Positions 1-10,532 of a DNA stretch of 37,344 bases are shown here, piece by piece. Position 1 is the first letter of the stretch. Each line of letters begins with the position of its first letter. Under the pieces are notes generated by a model. It was given only the letters and a program-made list of their open reading frames with translations. It was not told the DNA's origin and made no database searches. The position numbers were made by a program, and so were the translations under genes. The DNA is from an uncultured Oscillospiraceae bacterium (lineage in GTDB: Bacteria; Bacillota; Clostridia; Oscillospirales; Oscillospiraceae), in the NCBI GenBank assembly GCA_934569045.1, contig CAKTJX010000026.1, forward strand, positions 1 to 37,344, written 5' to 3'.

Positions 1-108
1 TCAACGAGGGCCAGCCTGTCAACGAGGGCCAGCCTGTCAACGAGGGCCAGCCTGTCAACGAGGGCCAGCCTGTCAACGAGGGCCAGCCCGTCAACGAGGG
101 CCAGCCCA
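1..108 (+). repeat. 18-bp tandem repeat coding for NEGQPV
   Basis: Six consecutive 18-base units are visible and the array continues past the left edge. The first four units are identical base for base, the fifth differs at one base and the sixth ends in a different base (NEGQPI). The unit length is a multiple of three, so copy-number changes keep the frame. Identical copies beside slightly diverged ones at the 3' edge are typical of arrays that expand by slippage or unequal recombination. The peptide is acidic and Gly/Pro-rich, suited to an extended spacer in a surface protein. Confidence 0.95.
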
Positions 109-3100
109 TCGACGGGGAACAGTCCGACGAAGCGGCCCTCTGCGTTCATGGCGCGGAGGCGGAGACCTGCGCCGCCTGCGAAAACATCCGGGCCCTCCAG
201 GCCCTGATCGATGCCCTGCCCGCCCCGGAGGACATTACCCCGGAGAACCGGGACTTGGTTTCCATTCAGCTGGAAACCGTGGCTCAGTCGGCGGCAATGC
301 TCCCGGAGGCGGACCGGACGCTTGTGGATTTCGCCCCTTACCAGGCCGCGGCCCAGGCTGTGTCCGCCCTGGACGCTCGTCAGGCCCCCCGGCAGGTGAC
401 GGCCTGGCGCTGGGTGGACCCGGACAGCATCCTGGACCCGGAGACCGGGGAGCTCTATCTGGCGGCTTCGGAGGAGGCCCCTATTGCGAAGGAAATCATC
501 GCAAACTCCCTGCCCGGGGAAATCTCCGTGGTCACCGACCAGGGCGAGGAGACCCTGCCCCTGGGCCACTGGACCTGCGACACCTACCCGGAGGCCGGAG
601 CTTACGCGGGGGAGTACCTGTTTACAACCACCCTGCCGGAGGGCTACGTTCTGACCAAGACCGCGGCGGCGCTGGAAATCCCGGTGGTGTTCGACACCCC
701 GGCGGAGCTGGAAGGGGGGAGTGTGGCGAAAATTGGCGACACGGTCTTTTCCTCCATGGACGAGGCTTTCAGTTCCGCGGCGCTTACTCCCGGCGCGGTG
801 GTGGAGCTCCTGAATAATGTGGAGCTGGATCATAGCATTGAGCTGAAGAGTGTCCTTACCATTGACCTTGGTGGCTATATGGTTCATTTTAAAGGCAGCA
901 ATCTGAGCGTTACCGATTCGGCAGATGTTACCATTGATGGCTCCCGTGGCGGTGCGATTACAACAGACGGCGCGCCTCTTCTCCTGAATGGCGGTAGGCT
1001 GACCATCACAGGAGGCAGCTTCTATGGGGAGGACTTCGGTACAGGCGTAACGGCAACGAAAGGCAGCCTGATTATTTCAGGCGGCACCTTCGGCTCCGCG
1101 GGGACACATCTGCTGCAGGATGCCTACGGCCTGAATGTGGCAAAGGGTGTCAATGTTCAACTCTCCGGCGGCACCTTCCATGGCTTTGTCTCCCTGGGGG
1201 ACCCTGCGGACTTTCTGGAACAGGATTGCCTGTATTTCCATGGAAACACGGCGTTTACGCTGCCGCGGGACGCGCAGAACCGCTATGTCACAGATAATAC
1301 CATCACCGTAGCCCCCCACACCCACACCATTGATGAAACCGGGTTCTGCTCCGGCTGCAATACCCAGTTCACCGCCTCCGTGAAGGCAGGCGGCGCGGTG
1401 AACTACTATATGGATTTAAACACGGCCATGGATGCGGCGGTGGATGCCGTGGGGGCGGAGCTCACGCTGCTGCAAAACGCGGCATTGGAGCCGAAACCCT
1501 CGGATGACCCGGGTCGTGAATATATCATTACGTACAACAAGAACAGAAACGTGAACTTGACCATTCGTCTGAACGGTTATACCCTCACCGGAAATATCGG
1601 CTTCGGTGGGGGAAATCAGGGCTTGACCGTAGACGGCACCGTGCTGAACAGTGGAATGGTCGGCAGACTCAGATGTGAGAGGGATGCCAGCCTGACCATT
1701 CACGGCGGCACTTATGTCAATACTGCCGATGTTTCCGGCAGTACCGATCCGCTGTATGCAGGCTGCGCGGTATTTGCAATGGGCGGAAGCGGCGCCGTGA
1801 CCATTACGGGCGGCGAGTTTTCCGGTACGACCGTTGGCTTGGACTTCACATGCGCAAGCGATGGCTCCATCCGGATCAGCGGCGGTACGTTCCATGGAAT
1901 CGCGGGCGAACTGGAGGGAGATTCTGTCAAAGACTGCCTTGTGCGCGGCTACTGCTTCCAGGATGAAAGTGGGAATCGGGTCAAACGGAGCACTCTGGGC
2001 CAGAGCACAAGTCAGACCCTGACCGTGGTTGCATGCAATGACCACACCTATGAAACCGACGACTCTCAGGAATCCTGCGAATACTGCGGCACCCGCAACC
2101 CCAGCAAGCCGCCGGAGGACGCGGTTGCCATGGTGGGCGAAGAATTCTATGAAACCCTGCTGGATGCCGTCCAGGCGGCGAACGGGACAGACCATCCGGT
2201 GGTGCTCTGCAAGGAGTACAGACCCACCGAAAATATAGAGCTGAACAACTACAATGTCACCATCGACCTGAACGGAAAGAACATCATCTCCAATATAGGC
2301 AATGCGCTGTCCATCTCCGGCGGCAATGTGACCATCCGGAATTCCGGGGAGACTGCCGCCAGCATTAAGCACACCGACAACAGCGGCAGCGCTATCTATA
2401 TGACGGGCGGCAGTCTGACGGTGGAGGAGAACGTTACGCTGTGGGGGCGGCAGTATGACATATTTTTGTATCCTGCTGTGAATGCCTCCTCCATGGAGTC
2501 CGGCTCCATCACCCTGCATGAGGGTGTCACTCTGGAATACGGCATTGCCGCCCCGGATGGTCACACCGTTGCGGAATATCTCGCCCCAGGCACGGCCTAC
2601 AGCGCCGAGGGAAATGTGGTCAATGGCTATGTTCAGGAGACCGAGCAGACCTTGACTGTGGTCTCCCACCAGTCCCACGAACCGGATATCAACGGCAAGT
2701 GCGCCTGCGGCCTACAGTCGGCGGCCAGCGTTACCTCCGATGGAAACGAAATGTTCTACGACAGTCTCCAAGCTGCCATTTCCGAGGCGCTCAAGCAGTC
2801 CGGTTCTACGGTCAAGCTGCTGCGCGATAGCACGCTCCCGGAAGGGACAAATCTCTGCCTGGCAGGGGAAAACAGCCGAATCAGCCTCACCATCGATTGG
2901 AACGGCTACACGGTTACCGGAAGCACCAGCAATGATCTGCTGGTCGTTACCGACAACGCGGATGTGACCTTGCGGGGCAGCGGCAGCCTTATCAACGATG
3001 CCGGACAATTTTCGGGTGCTGCTGTGGGAATCTATTACAGCGGCAACCTGACCATCCTGGGCGGCACCTACTCGCCCCAGGTGCGCAAGAATTCCAGTGC

Positions 3101-6100
3101 CACCGGAACGGTCCAGATTTCCGGCGGTGTCTTCCAGAATCCTACCGACAAAGGCAAAAGCTGCGCGATCTACACCGAAAATGGCACCCTGGCGGATATG
3201 CTGGCCCCGGGCACCGCTTTTGCCAAGGACGCAGAGGGCGAAGAACTGATCGATGCCTACAGTGTCAACAAGAGTGAGAGCTATACTACAGTCTATGCAG
3301 TGCCGCACACCCATGAGGTGGACGAGGACGGCTTCTGCGTCTGCGGCTTTCAGTGCCTCCATGAGACCCTGGATGGGGATTCTGTATGCACCGTCTGCGG
3401 CCAGCTGATCGCGGCGGAGGGCACCGATGCGGATGGAAAGACCCTGCGCTATACGAGTCTCCAAACGGCCATGAACGATCCCAACACCGTCTCGGTAAAG
3501 GTCCTGGCAGATGATCAGTATGTAGACTCTTGGGAAGGCAATTCGAGGCACCTGACGCTGGATATGAACAAGAAGGACGTGACCTTCCGGGAAATTTTCA
3601 GCGGCACACTGACCATTAAAACCGAAAATAAAGGCGGCTACATATATCTGGATGTGCAGACTATCGAAGAGGATGCCCGTGTGGTTCTGGATAGCGAGAA
3701 AATCCTTCTAGTCAGTGACGACGCAACAGAAACTGTCCAGCTCAGGGGAAAGCTGACGATCCGGGCAGCGGAGGTCGGGAAAAAGCTGGTGGTTGCGTCC
3801 GGCGGAGAACTGGAGATTTTCGATGGTAACATAGAGAGCATCTGTATCCAGGAAAACGCCAAGGTTACCCTCTCCGGCGGATACTATAATTATATCACCC
3901 GTGAGGCCTCCGCCCCAGGATGGCGGGACATTCTGGCCGAGGAGTATGGATTCGTCCAGGTCAGCAGTGGGGAGCAGTTCGCACTGGATGACAGCCAGAT
4001 GACCCTTCCACACTTGAACATGGAAGTAAAGCGGCACACCAACCACGTTATTGACAGACACGACTGCCGCTACTGCAATTATACCTGCAACCATAATTGG
4101 GTAGACGGCGTATGCGCTGCCTGCGGCCTCCGGGCAGGTATCCGGGGAAGGTACAAGAGTGAACCAATCGACTTCTGGTGTGTTGACCTGGCGGATGCGC
4201 TGGACGGTGTTCTGGGAGGGTGGGACTATGTGACCCTTACCTTGTTGGAGGATGCGGTTCTGGAGGACACAACGCTGGATCACGGAGCCTTTGTCCTTGA
4301 CCTGAACGGCAAAACGATCAGCGGCGGCCAGCTGACCATTACGACCAAGGCCAATGCCGTGGAACCCCAGATCATCATTCAGGGCCAGGGCAAAGTGGAT
4401 ACCCCCATCGTTCTGAACGGCAGTCTGGGGGAATACACCGACCCCGCCTTCAACGGCACCGCTTTTCTGGGCGGAACCTATGCCAGCATTACCTACAGCA
4501 AATGGATTCTTTCACAGCTGTGCTATATCAACCATTTTGAGTTTCTGAATGATAGAAATGAATGGGTGGCATTTGAACGGGCAGAAGATACACTGACGAA
4601 TGTCACCGCTGTCGAAACCCCGGTGTACATTACCAGCGGTGTAGCGTGGCGTATAAAGACCACTTACGGTGAGACTGCGGTGCCGGACCTTATGACGAAC
4701 CTGACGCTGCACATTGCGGACGGTTATACGGTTACGGCCAGGTGGGTCGATTTTGACGACAGAAGTAAGGTTGTGGCGGAAACGGTCCTGACCGCTTCCG
4801 GCCCCTTGGGCAGCCATGATTTCACAACGGTGCTACCTGTTCAGTCTGATCCCTATATGCTGCAATGTGAGCTGACAGCCGTCCGGAGCGGCATGCCGGA
4901 CTATGCGCTCACGAATGACAAGGACGGGACGGCTTGGATGGATGTTATCCCCGCCACCGTCCCCACCCCCACCCTCCCCAGCAAGACCTATACAGGCGAA
5001 AACCTCACCGCCGATGTGCCGGTAAGCACCCTGTACACCGTCCAGAGCAACCCCGGCGGCGTGAACGCGGGCAACTATGACGTGGTGCTGGAGCTGACGG
5101 ACTCCACTAACTATCAGTGGGATGAACAGGGCGGCAAGGCAGCCTTTCAGATCACCCCTGCCGACCTGGCCGATGCCGAGATCAGACTTCGGGAAGACTG
5201 CTTCGCGTGGTTTAACGGTAACAATCCCGTGTTCCATCCAGACCCGGAGACGGGGAAGGGAATTTCCCAGACCCAGAAAATTGAGGTCACCTTTGGAGGC
5301 AAAACGCTGACGGAGGACACGGATTTTACGATCACAGGCAACGTAGAAGCCGATGCGGGAGAACACACCCTGACCATTACAGCCAAGGAGAACGGAAACT
5401 TCACAGGCACCAACTCTGCCAAGTGGCGCATCGTGCCGCTGACGCTGGATAACATCCGTCTGACGGAGGACTCCGCCAAAAAGGTCTACGATGGGACAAA
5501 AACATTTGCCGAGCCCCAAATCGGGAGCCTCCAGGCCAATTGGATTGGAGAGCTGATGTCCATCCAGGGAATTCCGTATGAAATCCTCAGCTCTACGGGG
5601 GAGCTGCCCTCCGCCGATGCGGGCCAATACAATATTGATGTACAAATCCAAATAAATAACTCCAACTATGTATTCCGGAGCGGAAGCGATACGCACGCGT
5701 TCCGGGTGCCGGTGTCCGTCACCAAAGCTCCGGCCCCGAAGGCATATTTGGGCCAGCTGACGATTGCCAACGGGATTAAAAGGGAATATACCTTTGAGAT
5801 GAATGGGCTGCTTCCCCCGCCGGAATCGGGAAAGACTTATGGAGAGATTACCTTCCGTGTGAAAGAGAAAACCGTTGATTCGTCTTATTGGAGCCTCTAT
5901 GGAGATCTGTCAGTGACGGAGGATGGCATCCTGACACTGCCAATCCAGGCGGAAAACGTAACTAAGGAGGGCCTTTCCGGCACCATAACGGTAGAGGCCC
6001 AGAGCACAAACTTTGAGCCCATCCTTATGACCGTGGATACCCGGTCCCAGAACAAGCAGCCCATCACCGGCAGCCCCACCCTGAGCAGCGCTTCTATTAC

Positions 6101-9100
6101 CTATGGTGAGCGAATCAGCGGCATCAAGCTTTCCGGCACCATGTCCGACGGGAGTTACCCCGTTACCGGCACTTTCTGCTGGGACGCGCCGGATACTGTC
6201 CCCACGGCGGTGGGCACTTATGAAGCCGCCTGGACCTTCACCCCGGACAGCTACCTGCATGAAACGGCCAAGGGTACTGCTGCCATCACTGTGGAAAGAC
6301 GCCCGGTTACCGTTGACGGCATCCGGGGCAAGGACAGAATCTATGACGGCACAAAAAATGTAGACCTGGACTACAGCAAAGTGAAGTGGAAAAACAAGCT
6401 GGATGGGGACGAGCTGACGATTACCGCCGACGGCGAGATGGATGCCAACTATCCGGGAACCCGCAGGGTTTTCCTTTCCAACCTGACCCTTGGGGGCCTG
6501 GACGCGGATAAGTATGTTTTGGCTCCGGAGTGCCAGAAGATGGAGACCACCGCAGACATTTCTCCACGCGTGGTTACCGTCTCCGGCATCACAGCACAGG
6601 ACAAGGTTTATGACGGCAGTGTGGAAGCGGTGCTTTGCTACGACCAGGTGACGATTGAAAACCTGGTAGCAGGCGACATTCTGACCGTCAATGCCACTGG
6701 AACATTTGAAAAAGATGCCAATGCTGGCGAGAACAAGACGGTGTCCATCGCAGGCCTGACCCTTGTCAGAAACGACTTCGGCAGATACATCCTGGCGGAA
6801 AGCGGCAACCAGACTTCGACCACCGCCGCCATCACCCCGCGGGAGATCACTGTCTCCGGTATCACCGCCCAGAGTAGGTTCTACGACGGCACCACGAAGG
6901 TAACCTCCTTTATCTATGAGAAAGCGGTGCTGGCCGGAAAGCTGGAAAAGGACGACCTGACCGTTACTGCCTACGGCTACTTCATCGATGCCAAAGCCGG
7001 GAAGAATAAGACTGTCGAATTTGCTGGCTTTGTCCTGGGCGGCGGCGACGCGGGGAATTACGCCCTTGCGGCCAGCGGCCAGCAGAGCGAAACCACCGGA
7101 ACCATTACCCCGCTGCCTGTGCGCATTTTTGGAACGACTGTGGCGGAAAGCAAGGTCTACAACGGCAGCGACCTTGTGACCATTACGAACCGGGGCACAT
7201 TGGATGGCATCCTCGGAAACGATGATGTGTCCATTGCCGACGGCCTGTCGGCCCATTATGCGGACGCGAACGCGGGCACCGACAAGAAGGTGACTTTCCA
7301 GGGCTTCGCCCTTTCCGGCAGGGACGCGGGGAACTATATCCTTGCCAGTTACCAAAAATTCACCACCGCCAGCATTACACCCAAGGACATTACCGTCACC
7401 ATCACCCCCAACGGCGGCACCTACGGCGGCGAGATTCGGCGCGCGGAGGCGAAGCTGGATGGCCTGATTCTCCTGGACTTCGGAAGAGTCCCGGTGACCC
7501 TGACTTACACCGGCACCGCCAATGACGGCACGGAAGTGAACTCCACAACTGTCCCCACCCAGGCGGGCAGCTACACGGTTACCGCCGCAATCGAAAACGG
7601 CAACTACCGCCTGACGGGCAACACCCAGGCCGATTTCACCATAGAAAAGGCCGCCGTCCCTGTGCCCGATGCCGGAACCGCCGTCTATGACGGCCAGCCC
7701 CACCGCACGGCCCTGGTGGATACGGAGCTATACACGGTTGCCGCCCAGGACAGCACGGATGTGGGGAGTACCGATGTGGTGCTGACCCTGAAGGACACCG
7801 CCAACTACAAGTGGGCGGATGGGGAAGATCGCACGGTAATCCTCCAATTCACCATCGGCAAGAGTACCACGAACAGATGGCAGACCAAGCCCAGTATTAC
7901 CGACTGTACCTATGGGGAAGTGCCTGCGGTCAATCCCGGCGAGGCCGTCTTTGGAAATGTGTCCGTAGAGTATCTTACCCAGGACGGAAAGACCCTGGGC
8001 GCGGAGGCTCCCACCGACGCGGGCAATTACCAGGTGCGCTTTGCCGTTGCGGAAACGGAAAACTACAACGGCGTCAGCGAGACATTGATTTTCTCCATTG
8101 CCCCGAAGGACATCGGAGAAGCCATCATCACCCTGGGCGATCAGCTGACCTACAACGGCAAGGAGCAGACCCAGACCGTTGCCGCTGTCACCGTGGACGG
8201 CCTGGACGTGACCTACGATATTTCCGGCGCAACCGAGACGGACGCGGGAAATTACACCCTGACCCTCACCGGAACCGGAAACTTTACCGGCAGCAAGACG
8301 GCAGCCTGGGCCATTGCCCGAAAGAACGTAACCATGACCGCCGCCGTCCGGGACAAGACCTATGACGGCGCCCGGGACGCGGTCCTGGAAACCTTCGCCC
8401 TGGAGGGCGCAGTGACGGGGGACGAAGTGACCCTGAACCCCGGCACGGCCCGGTTTGTCAGTGCGAAAATTGGGGAGAACATCCCCGTGGAAATTCTGGG
8501 CGCGGCCCTGGAGGGGGCGGACGCGGGCAACTACCGCCTGACCGTTCCAACCAATCTCACCGCCGCCATTACGGCCTCCCGGAACACCGCCGCCGTTCCC
8601 GGCGATACGGGGCTGAAGGAGGGGGACCAGGTGCTGGTGGGCGGCATCACCGCCACCATCGAGACCACCCCCGACGGTGAAACCATCCTCAAGCTGCCGG
8701 AAGGGCAGACCCTGGACAGCCAGATCATCCAGACCTTTGCCCACGGCACCACCGCCGACGGAAAGCCCTACCCCACCGGCATGCAGGCCTGGCGGGCGGA
8801 GACCACGGAGGCAGGCACCACCCTGACCCATATCCCGGAGCTGGATAATCTGCTGATCTACTCCGGCTGCTCCATCCGTCTTTCCGGAACCAAGGGCATC
8901 CGCATGATCACATCCCTGACGGACAGCGCCAAGGCCGCCCTGACTGGGGCGGGCCTGGCGGGTTACACCCTGGAGGAGTACGGAACCCTGGTGTGCTGGG
9001 CCTCGGATGTGGCGAATCCCAACGAGCTGACTCTGGACAAAGGATATGCCCGCAGCAACTACGCCTACCGTAAGGGCGTTTCCGACCCGGTGTTTGCCAA

Positions 9101-9350
9101 CATCAACGGCCTGACCCAGTACACCAACGTCCTGGTGGGCTTCTCTCTGGAGGACTGCAAGAAGGAAATGGTCATGCGGCCCTACATCAAGCTCCTGGAT
9201 GCCCAGGGCAATCCCGTGGTGCTCTATGGCGGCACGGTGCAGCGGTCCATCGGCTACATCGCCAAGCAGAACGAGAACACCTATAGACCTGGGACGGACG
9301 GGTACAACTACATCCACGAAATCATCAACGCCGTCTACGGCCAGGGCTGA
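1..9350 (+). CDS. Giant modular cell-surface protein (beta-helix modules, Cys/His knuckles, YDG/MBG-type repeats), 5' end cut off
   Basis: The reading frame is open from base 3, so the start and any signal peptide lie left of the window; at least 3115 residues remain. Order of parts: six NEGQPV hexapeptides (3-110); a helical linker with a CxxC knuckle; six right-handed beta-helix-type modules rich in GGTF and LNGYT/LNGKT turns (about 700-4600), separated by short Cys/His knuckles near 1318, 2035, 2668, 3307 and 4036; an Ig-like stretch; then beta domains with YDG signatures (KVYDGT, RIYDGT, KVYDGS, RFYDGT, KVYNGS, KTYDGA) and DAGNY ends of YDG/MBG type (about 4960-8580); finally a C-terminal module ending EIINAVYGQG. 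Such architecture is known from adhesins and large surface proteins of Firmicutes. No LPXTG motif or C-terminal membrane anchor is visible, so the mode of attachment is unknown. The TTG at 255 is not the start, because the frame is open and the repeats run straight into it. An SH3-like lipoprotein follows 13 bases downstream. Confidence 0.9.
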   Translation, partial: NEGQPVNEGQPVNEGQPVNEGQPVNEGQPVNEGQPIDGEQSDEAALCVHGAEAETCAACENIRALQALIDALPAPEDITPENRDLVSIQLETVAQSAAMLPEADRTLVDFAPYQAAAQAVSALDARQAPRQVTAWRWVDPDSILDPETGELYLAASEEAPIAKEIIANSLPGEISVVTDQGEETLPLGHWTCDTYPEAGAYAGEYLFTTTLPEGYVLTKTAAALEIPVVFDTPAELEGGSVAKIGDTVFSSMDEAFSSAALTPGAVVELLNNVELDHSIELKSVLTIDLGGYMVHFKGSNLSVTDSADVTIDGSRGGAITTDGAPLLLNGGRLTITGGSFYGEDFGTGVTATKGSLIISGGTFGSAGTHLLQDAYGLNVAKGVNVQLSGGTFHGFVSLGDPADFLEQDCLYFHGNTAFTLPRDAQNRYVTDNTITVAPHTHTIDETGFCSGCNTQFTASVKAGGAVNYYMDLNTAMDAAVDAVGAELTLLQNAALEPKPSDDPGREYIITYNKNRNVNLTIRLNGYTLTGNIGFGGGNQGLTVDGTVLNSGMVGRLRCERDASLTIHGGTYVNTADVSGSTDPLYAGCAVFAMGGSGAVTITGGEFSGTTVGLDFTCASDGSIRISGGTFHGIAGELEGDSVKDCLVRGYCFQDESGNRVKRSTLGQSTSQTLTVVACNDHTYETDDSQESCEYCGTRNPSKPPEDAVAMVGEEFYETLLDAVQAANGTDHPVVLCKEYRPTENIELNNYNVTIDLNGKNIISNIGNALSISGGNVTIRNSGETAASIKHTDNSGSAIYMTGGSLTVEENVTLWGRQYDIFLYPAVNASSMESGSITLHEGVTLEYGIAAPDGHTVAEYLAPGTAYSAEGNVVNGYVQETEQTLTVVSHQSHEPDINGKCACGLQSAASVTSDGNEMFYDSLQAAISEALKQSGSTVKLLRDSTLPEGTNLCLAGENSRISLTIDWNGYTVTGSTSNDLLVVTDNADVTLRGSGSLINDAGQFSGAAVGIYYSGNLTILGGTYSPQVRKNSSATGTVQISGGVFQNPTDKGKSCAIYTENGTLADMLAPGTAFAKDAEGEELIDAYSVNKSESYTTVYAVPHTHEVDEDGFCVCGFQCLHETLDGDSVCTVCGQLIAAEGTDADGKTLRYTSLQTAMNDPNTVSVKVLADDQYVDSWEGNSRHLTLDMNKKDVTFREIFSGTLTIKTENKGGYIYLDVQTIEEDARVVLDSEKILLVSDDATETVQLRGKLTIRAAEVGKKLVVASGGELEIFDGNIESICIQENAKVTLSGGYYNYITREASAPGWRDILAEEYGFVQVSSGEQFALDDSQMTLPHLNMEVKRHTNHVIDRHDCRYCNYTCNHNWVDGVCAACGLRAGIRGRYKSEPIDFWCVDLADALDGVLGGWDYVTLTLLEDAVLEDTTLDHGAFVLDLNGKTISGGQLTITTKANAVEPQIIIQGQGKVDTPIVLNGSLGEYTDPAFNGTAFLGGTYASITYSKWILSQLCYINHFEFLNDRNEWVAFERAEDTLTNVTAVETPVYITSGVAWRIKTTYGETAVPDLMTNLTLHIADGYTVTARWVDFDDRSKVVAETVLTASGPLGSHDFTTVLPVQSDPYMLQCELTAVRSGMPDYALTNDKDGTAWMDVIPATVPTPTLPSKTYTGENLTADVPVSTLYTVQSNPGGVNAGNYDVVLELTDSTNYQWDEQGGKAAFQITPADLADAEIRLREDCFAWFNGNNPVFHPDPETGKGISQTQKIEVTFGGKTLTEDTDFTITGNVEADAGEHTLTITAKENGNFTGTNSAKWRIVPLTLDNIRLTEDSAKKVYDGTKTFAEPQIGSLQANWIGELMSIQGIPYEILSSTGELPSADAGQYNIDVQIQINNSNYVFRSGSDTHAFRVPVSVTKAPAPKAYLGQLTIANGIKREYTFEMNGLLPPPESGKTYGEITFRVKEKTVDSSYWSLYGDLSVTEDGILTLPIQAENVTKEGLSGTITVEAQSTNFEPILMTVDTRSQNKQPITGSPTLSSASITYGERISGIKLSGTMSDGSYPVTGTFCWDAPDTVPTAVGTYEAAWTFTPDSYLHETAKGTAAITVERRPVTVDGIRGKDRIYDGTKNVDLDYSKVKWKNKLDGDELTITADGEMDANYPGTRRVFLSNLTLGGLDADKYVLAPECQKMETTADISPRVVTVSGITAQDKVYDGSVEAVLCYDQVTIENLVAGDILTVNATGTFEKDANAGENKTVSIAGLTLVRNDFGRYILAESGNQTSTTAAITPREITVSGITAQSRFYDGTTKVTSFIYEKAVLAGKLEKDDLTVTAYGYFIDAKAGKNKTVEFAGFVLGGGDAGNYALAASGQQSETTGTITPLPVRIFGTTVAESKVYNGSDLVTITNRGTLDGILGNDDVSIADGLSAHYADANAGTDKKVTFQGFALSGRDAGNYILASYQKFTTASITPKDITVTITPNGGTYGGEIRRAEAKLDGLILLDFGRVPVTLTYTGTANDGTEVNSTTVPTQAGSYTVTAAIENGNYRLTGNTQADFTIEKAAVPVPDAGTAVYDGQPHRTALVDTELYTVAAQDSTDVGSTDVVLTLKDTANYKWADGEDRTVILQFTIGKSTTNRWQTKPSITDCTYGEVPAVNPGEAVFGNVSVEYLTQDGKTLGAEAPTDAGNYQVRFAVAETENYNGVSETLIFSIAPKDIGEAIITLGDQLTYNGKEQTQTVAAVTVDGLDVTYDISGATETDAGNYTLTLTGTGNFTGSKTAAWAIARKNVTMTAAVRDKTYDGARDAVLETFALEGAVTGDEVTLNPGTARFVSAKIGENIPVEILGAALEGADAGNYRLTVPTNLTAAITASRNTAAVPGDTGLKEGDQVLVGGITATIETTPDGETILKLPEGQTLDSQIIQTFAHGTTADGKPYPTGMQAWRAETTEAGTTLTHIPELDNLLIYSGCSIRLSGTKGIRMITSLTDSAKAALTGAGLAGYTLEEYGTLVCWASDVANPNELTLDKGYARSNYAYRKGVSDPVFANINGLTQYTNVLVGFSLEDCKKEMVMRPYIKLLDAQGNPVVLYGGTVQRSIGYIAKQNENTYRPGTDGYNYIHEIINAVYGQG

Positions 9351-9363
9351 GGAGGAAGAAACC

Positions 9364-10455
9364 ATGAAAAAATACATTGCTTTGCTTCTGGCCCTGTGCC
9401 TGCTGACAGCGGGCTGCGGAAAACGGCAGGCGGCCTCCACCGAGCCCCCTGCCCCCACGGCGGCCCCCTCCACCGAGGCGACAGAGCCGGAACCCACCAC
9501 GCCGGAGACCACGGCCCCGAAAACCAGCTCGGTCCGGGTCATGGGCGACAACATCCCCGTCATCCGGGCGCTTCTGAAAAAAAGCACCAGCCTGGAGGTG
9601 ACAGGCTATGACGGAAGCTATGCCAAAGGAACCGCGCCGGAGGGGGCGGGGCTGGTGCAGACCCAGTTTCTCCGCTTCCCGGACGAAGTTTTTGAACCCT
9701 TCACCGGCTACGCCATGTGGAATGCGGGGCTCTATACGGACTTTACCTGCCTGGGCGAGCCTACGGCCGCCTTCGGTACCAACACGAAGCTGGAGGTGCT
9801 GGAGGAACTGGATGACTGCTATTTTGTAAGCTCTGACGGCAAATCCGGCTTTGTACCCAAGGCCCAGGTCAGCAAATACCCCATCCAGCCATCCACTGAC
9901 GAGGGCGGCAGCTCCGGCGGTTCCGGCGGCTCCGGCCCCCAGGACGGTGGGGACATTACTATGGGGCGGCCCTTCGGCATTTACCGGATGGCCGATGCCG
10001 TGAAGACCGGCCAGGCCCAGGCCAAGGTGGACGGCATCCCCCTGGTGCTTCGGTTCTGCGCCTATGGCGAAACCGTTGCCGTCCTGGAGTCCGGTGGGGC
10101 CCCGGAGCTCCCCGGCTATACCGCTATCCTGGAATCGGACGGCAGCACCGCCTATATCCCCACAGCGTGGCTGGAATCCGCCCGGAGCTTTACCCCCTGG
10201 GAAGGCTACGCCGGCGGCAGCTGCAAGCTTTTTGACAACCCCACGCTCTCCGGCAAAGAGGTGACCGTCATCTATACGAATAAGCCCTTAACCGTCCTCT
10301 GGGACACCGGCACCGCGGCCTTTGTCCAGGTGGAGGAAAAACGGTACTTCGCCGCCTCCGCCACCCTCCGGGACACCCCCGTGCCCGCTGCCCCGGAGGA
10401 CAGCAGCGGCGGCTCCGGCGGCAGCAGCGACCTATGGACCCCGCCGGTGCTGTAA
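9364..10455 (+). CDS. Lipoprotein with SH3-like repeats
   Basis: A 363-residue protein that starts at the ATG after a GAGGAGGAAG ribosome binding site; the longer frame further upstream overlaps the preceding gene and has no such site. A lipoprotein signal is clear: MKK, a hydrophobic run, then the lipobox LTAGC with Cys18 as the lipidated residue. A Thr/Pro/Ala/Glu-rich linker follows to about residue 55. The rest holds about three SH3-like segments, recognisable by patterns such as YFVSSDGKSGFVPKAQV and GSTAYIPTAWL, separated by Gly/Ser linkers (GGSSGGSGGSG, and SSGGSGGSS near the end). Bacterial SH3-like domains often bind cell-wall peptides. It lies 13 bases behind the giant surface protein and is probably co-transcribed, so it may help display or anchor that protein; this is inference. 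The exact ligand is unknown. Confidence 0.85.
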   Translation: MKKYIALLLALCLLTAGCGKRQAASTEPPAPTAAPSTEATEPEPTTPETTAPKTSSVRVMGDNIPVIRALLKKSTSLEVTGYDGSYAKGTAPEGAGLVQTQFLRFPDEVFEPFTGYAMWNAGLYTDFTCLGEPTAAFGTNTKLEVLEELDDCYFVSSDGKSGFVPKAQVSKYPIQPSTDEGGSSGGSGGSGPQDGGDITMGRPFGIYRMADAVKTGQAQAKVDGIPLVLRFCAYGETVAVLESGGAPELPGYTAILESDGSTAYIPTAWLESARSFTPWEGYAGGSCKLFDNPTLSGKEVTVIYTNKPLTVLWDTGTAAFVQVEEKRYFAASATLRDTPVPAAPEDSSGGSGGSSDLWTPPVL

Positions 10456-10532
10456 AAGGTTAGGCCACAGCGCCATCAACTTAAGGATTTCATAAACGAA
10501 AGATATGTGTATATCCTTAACGGAAAGCCAAG

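Noticed and set aside
1..108. CRISPR-like array
   Set aside because: Units are 18 bp, directly adjacent without spacers, and encode a hexapeptide in frame.
255..9350. TTG at 255 as start codon of the giant protein
   Set aside because: The frame is open to the left edge and in phase with the NEGQPV repeats; there is no ribosome binding site before 255.
7728..9587. Long minus-strand frame of 619 codons opposite the giant surface protein
   Set aside because: Mirror-frame product of high GC content; Gly/Val/Arg-rich with no domain, and it runs across two genes with strong evidence on the plus strand. The same holds for minus-strand frames at 5910-7703, 11521-12975 and 20065-21855.
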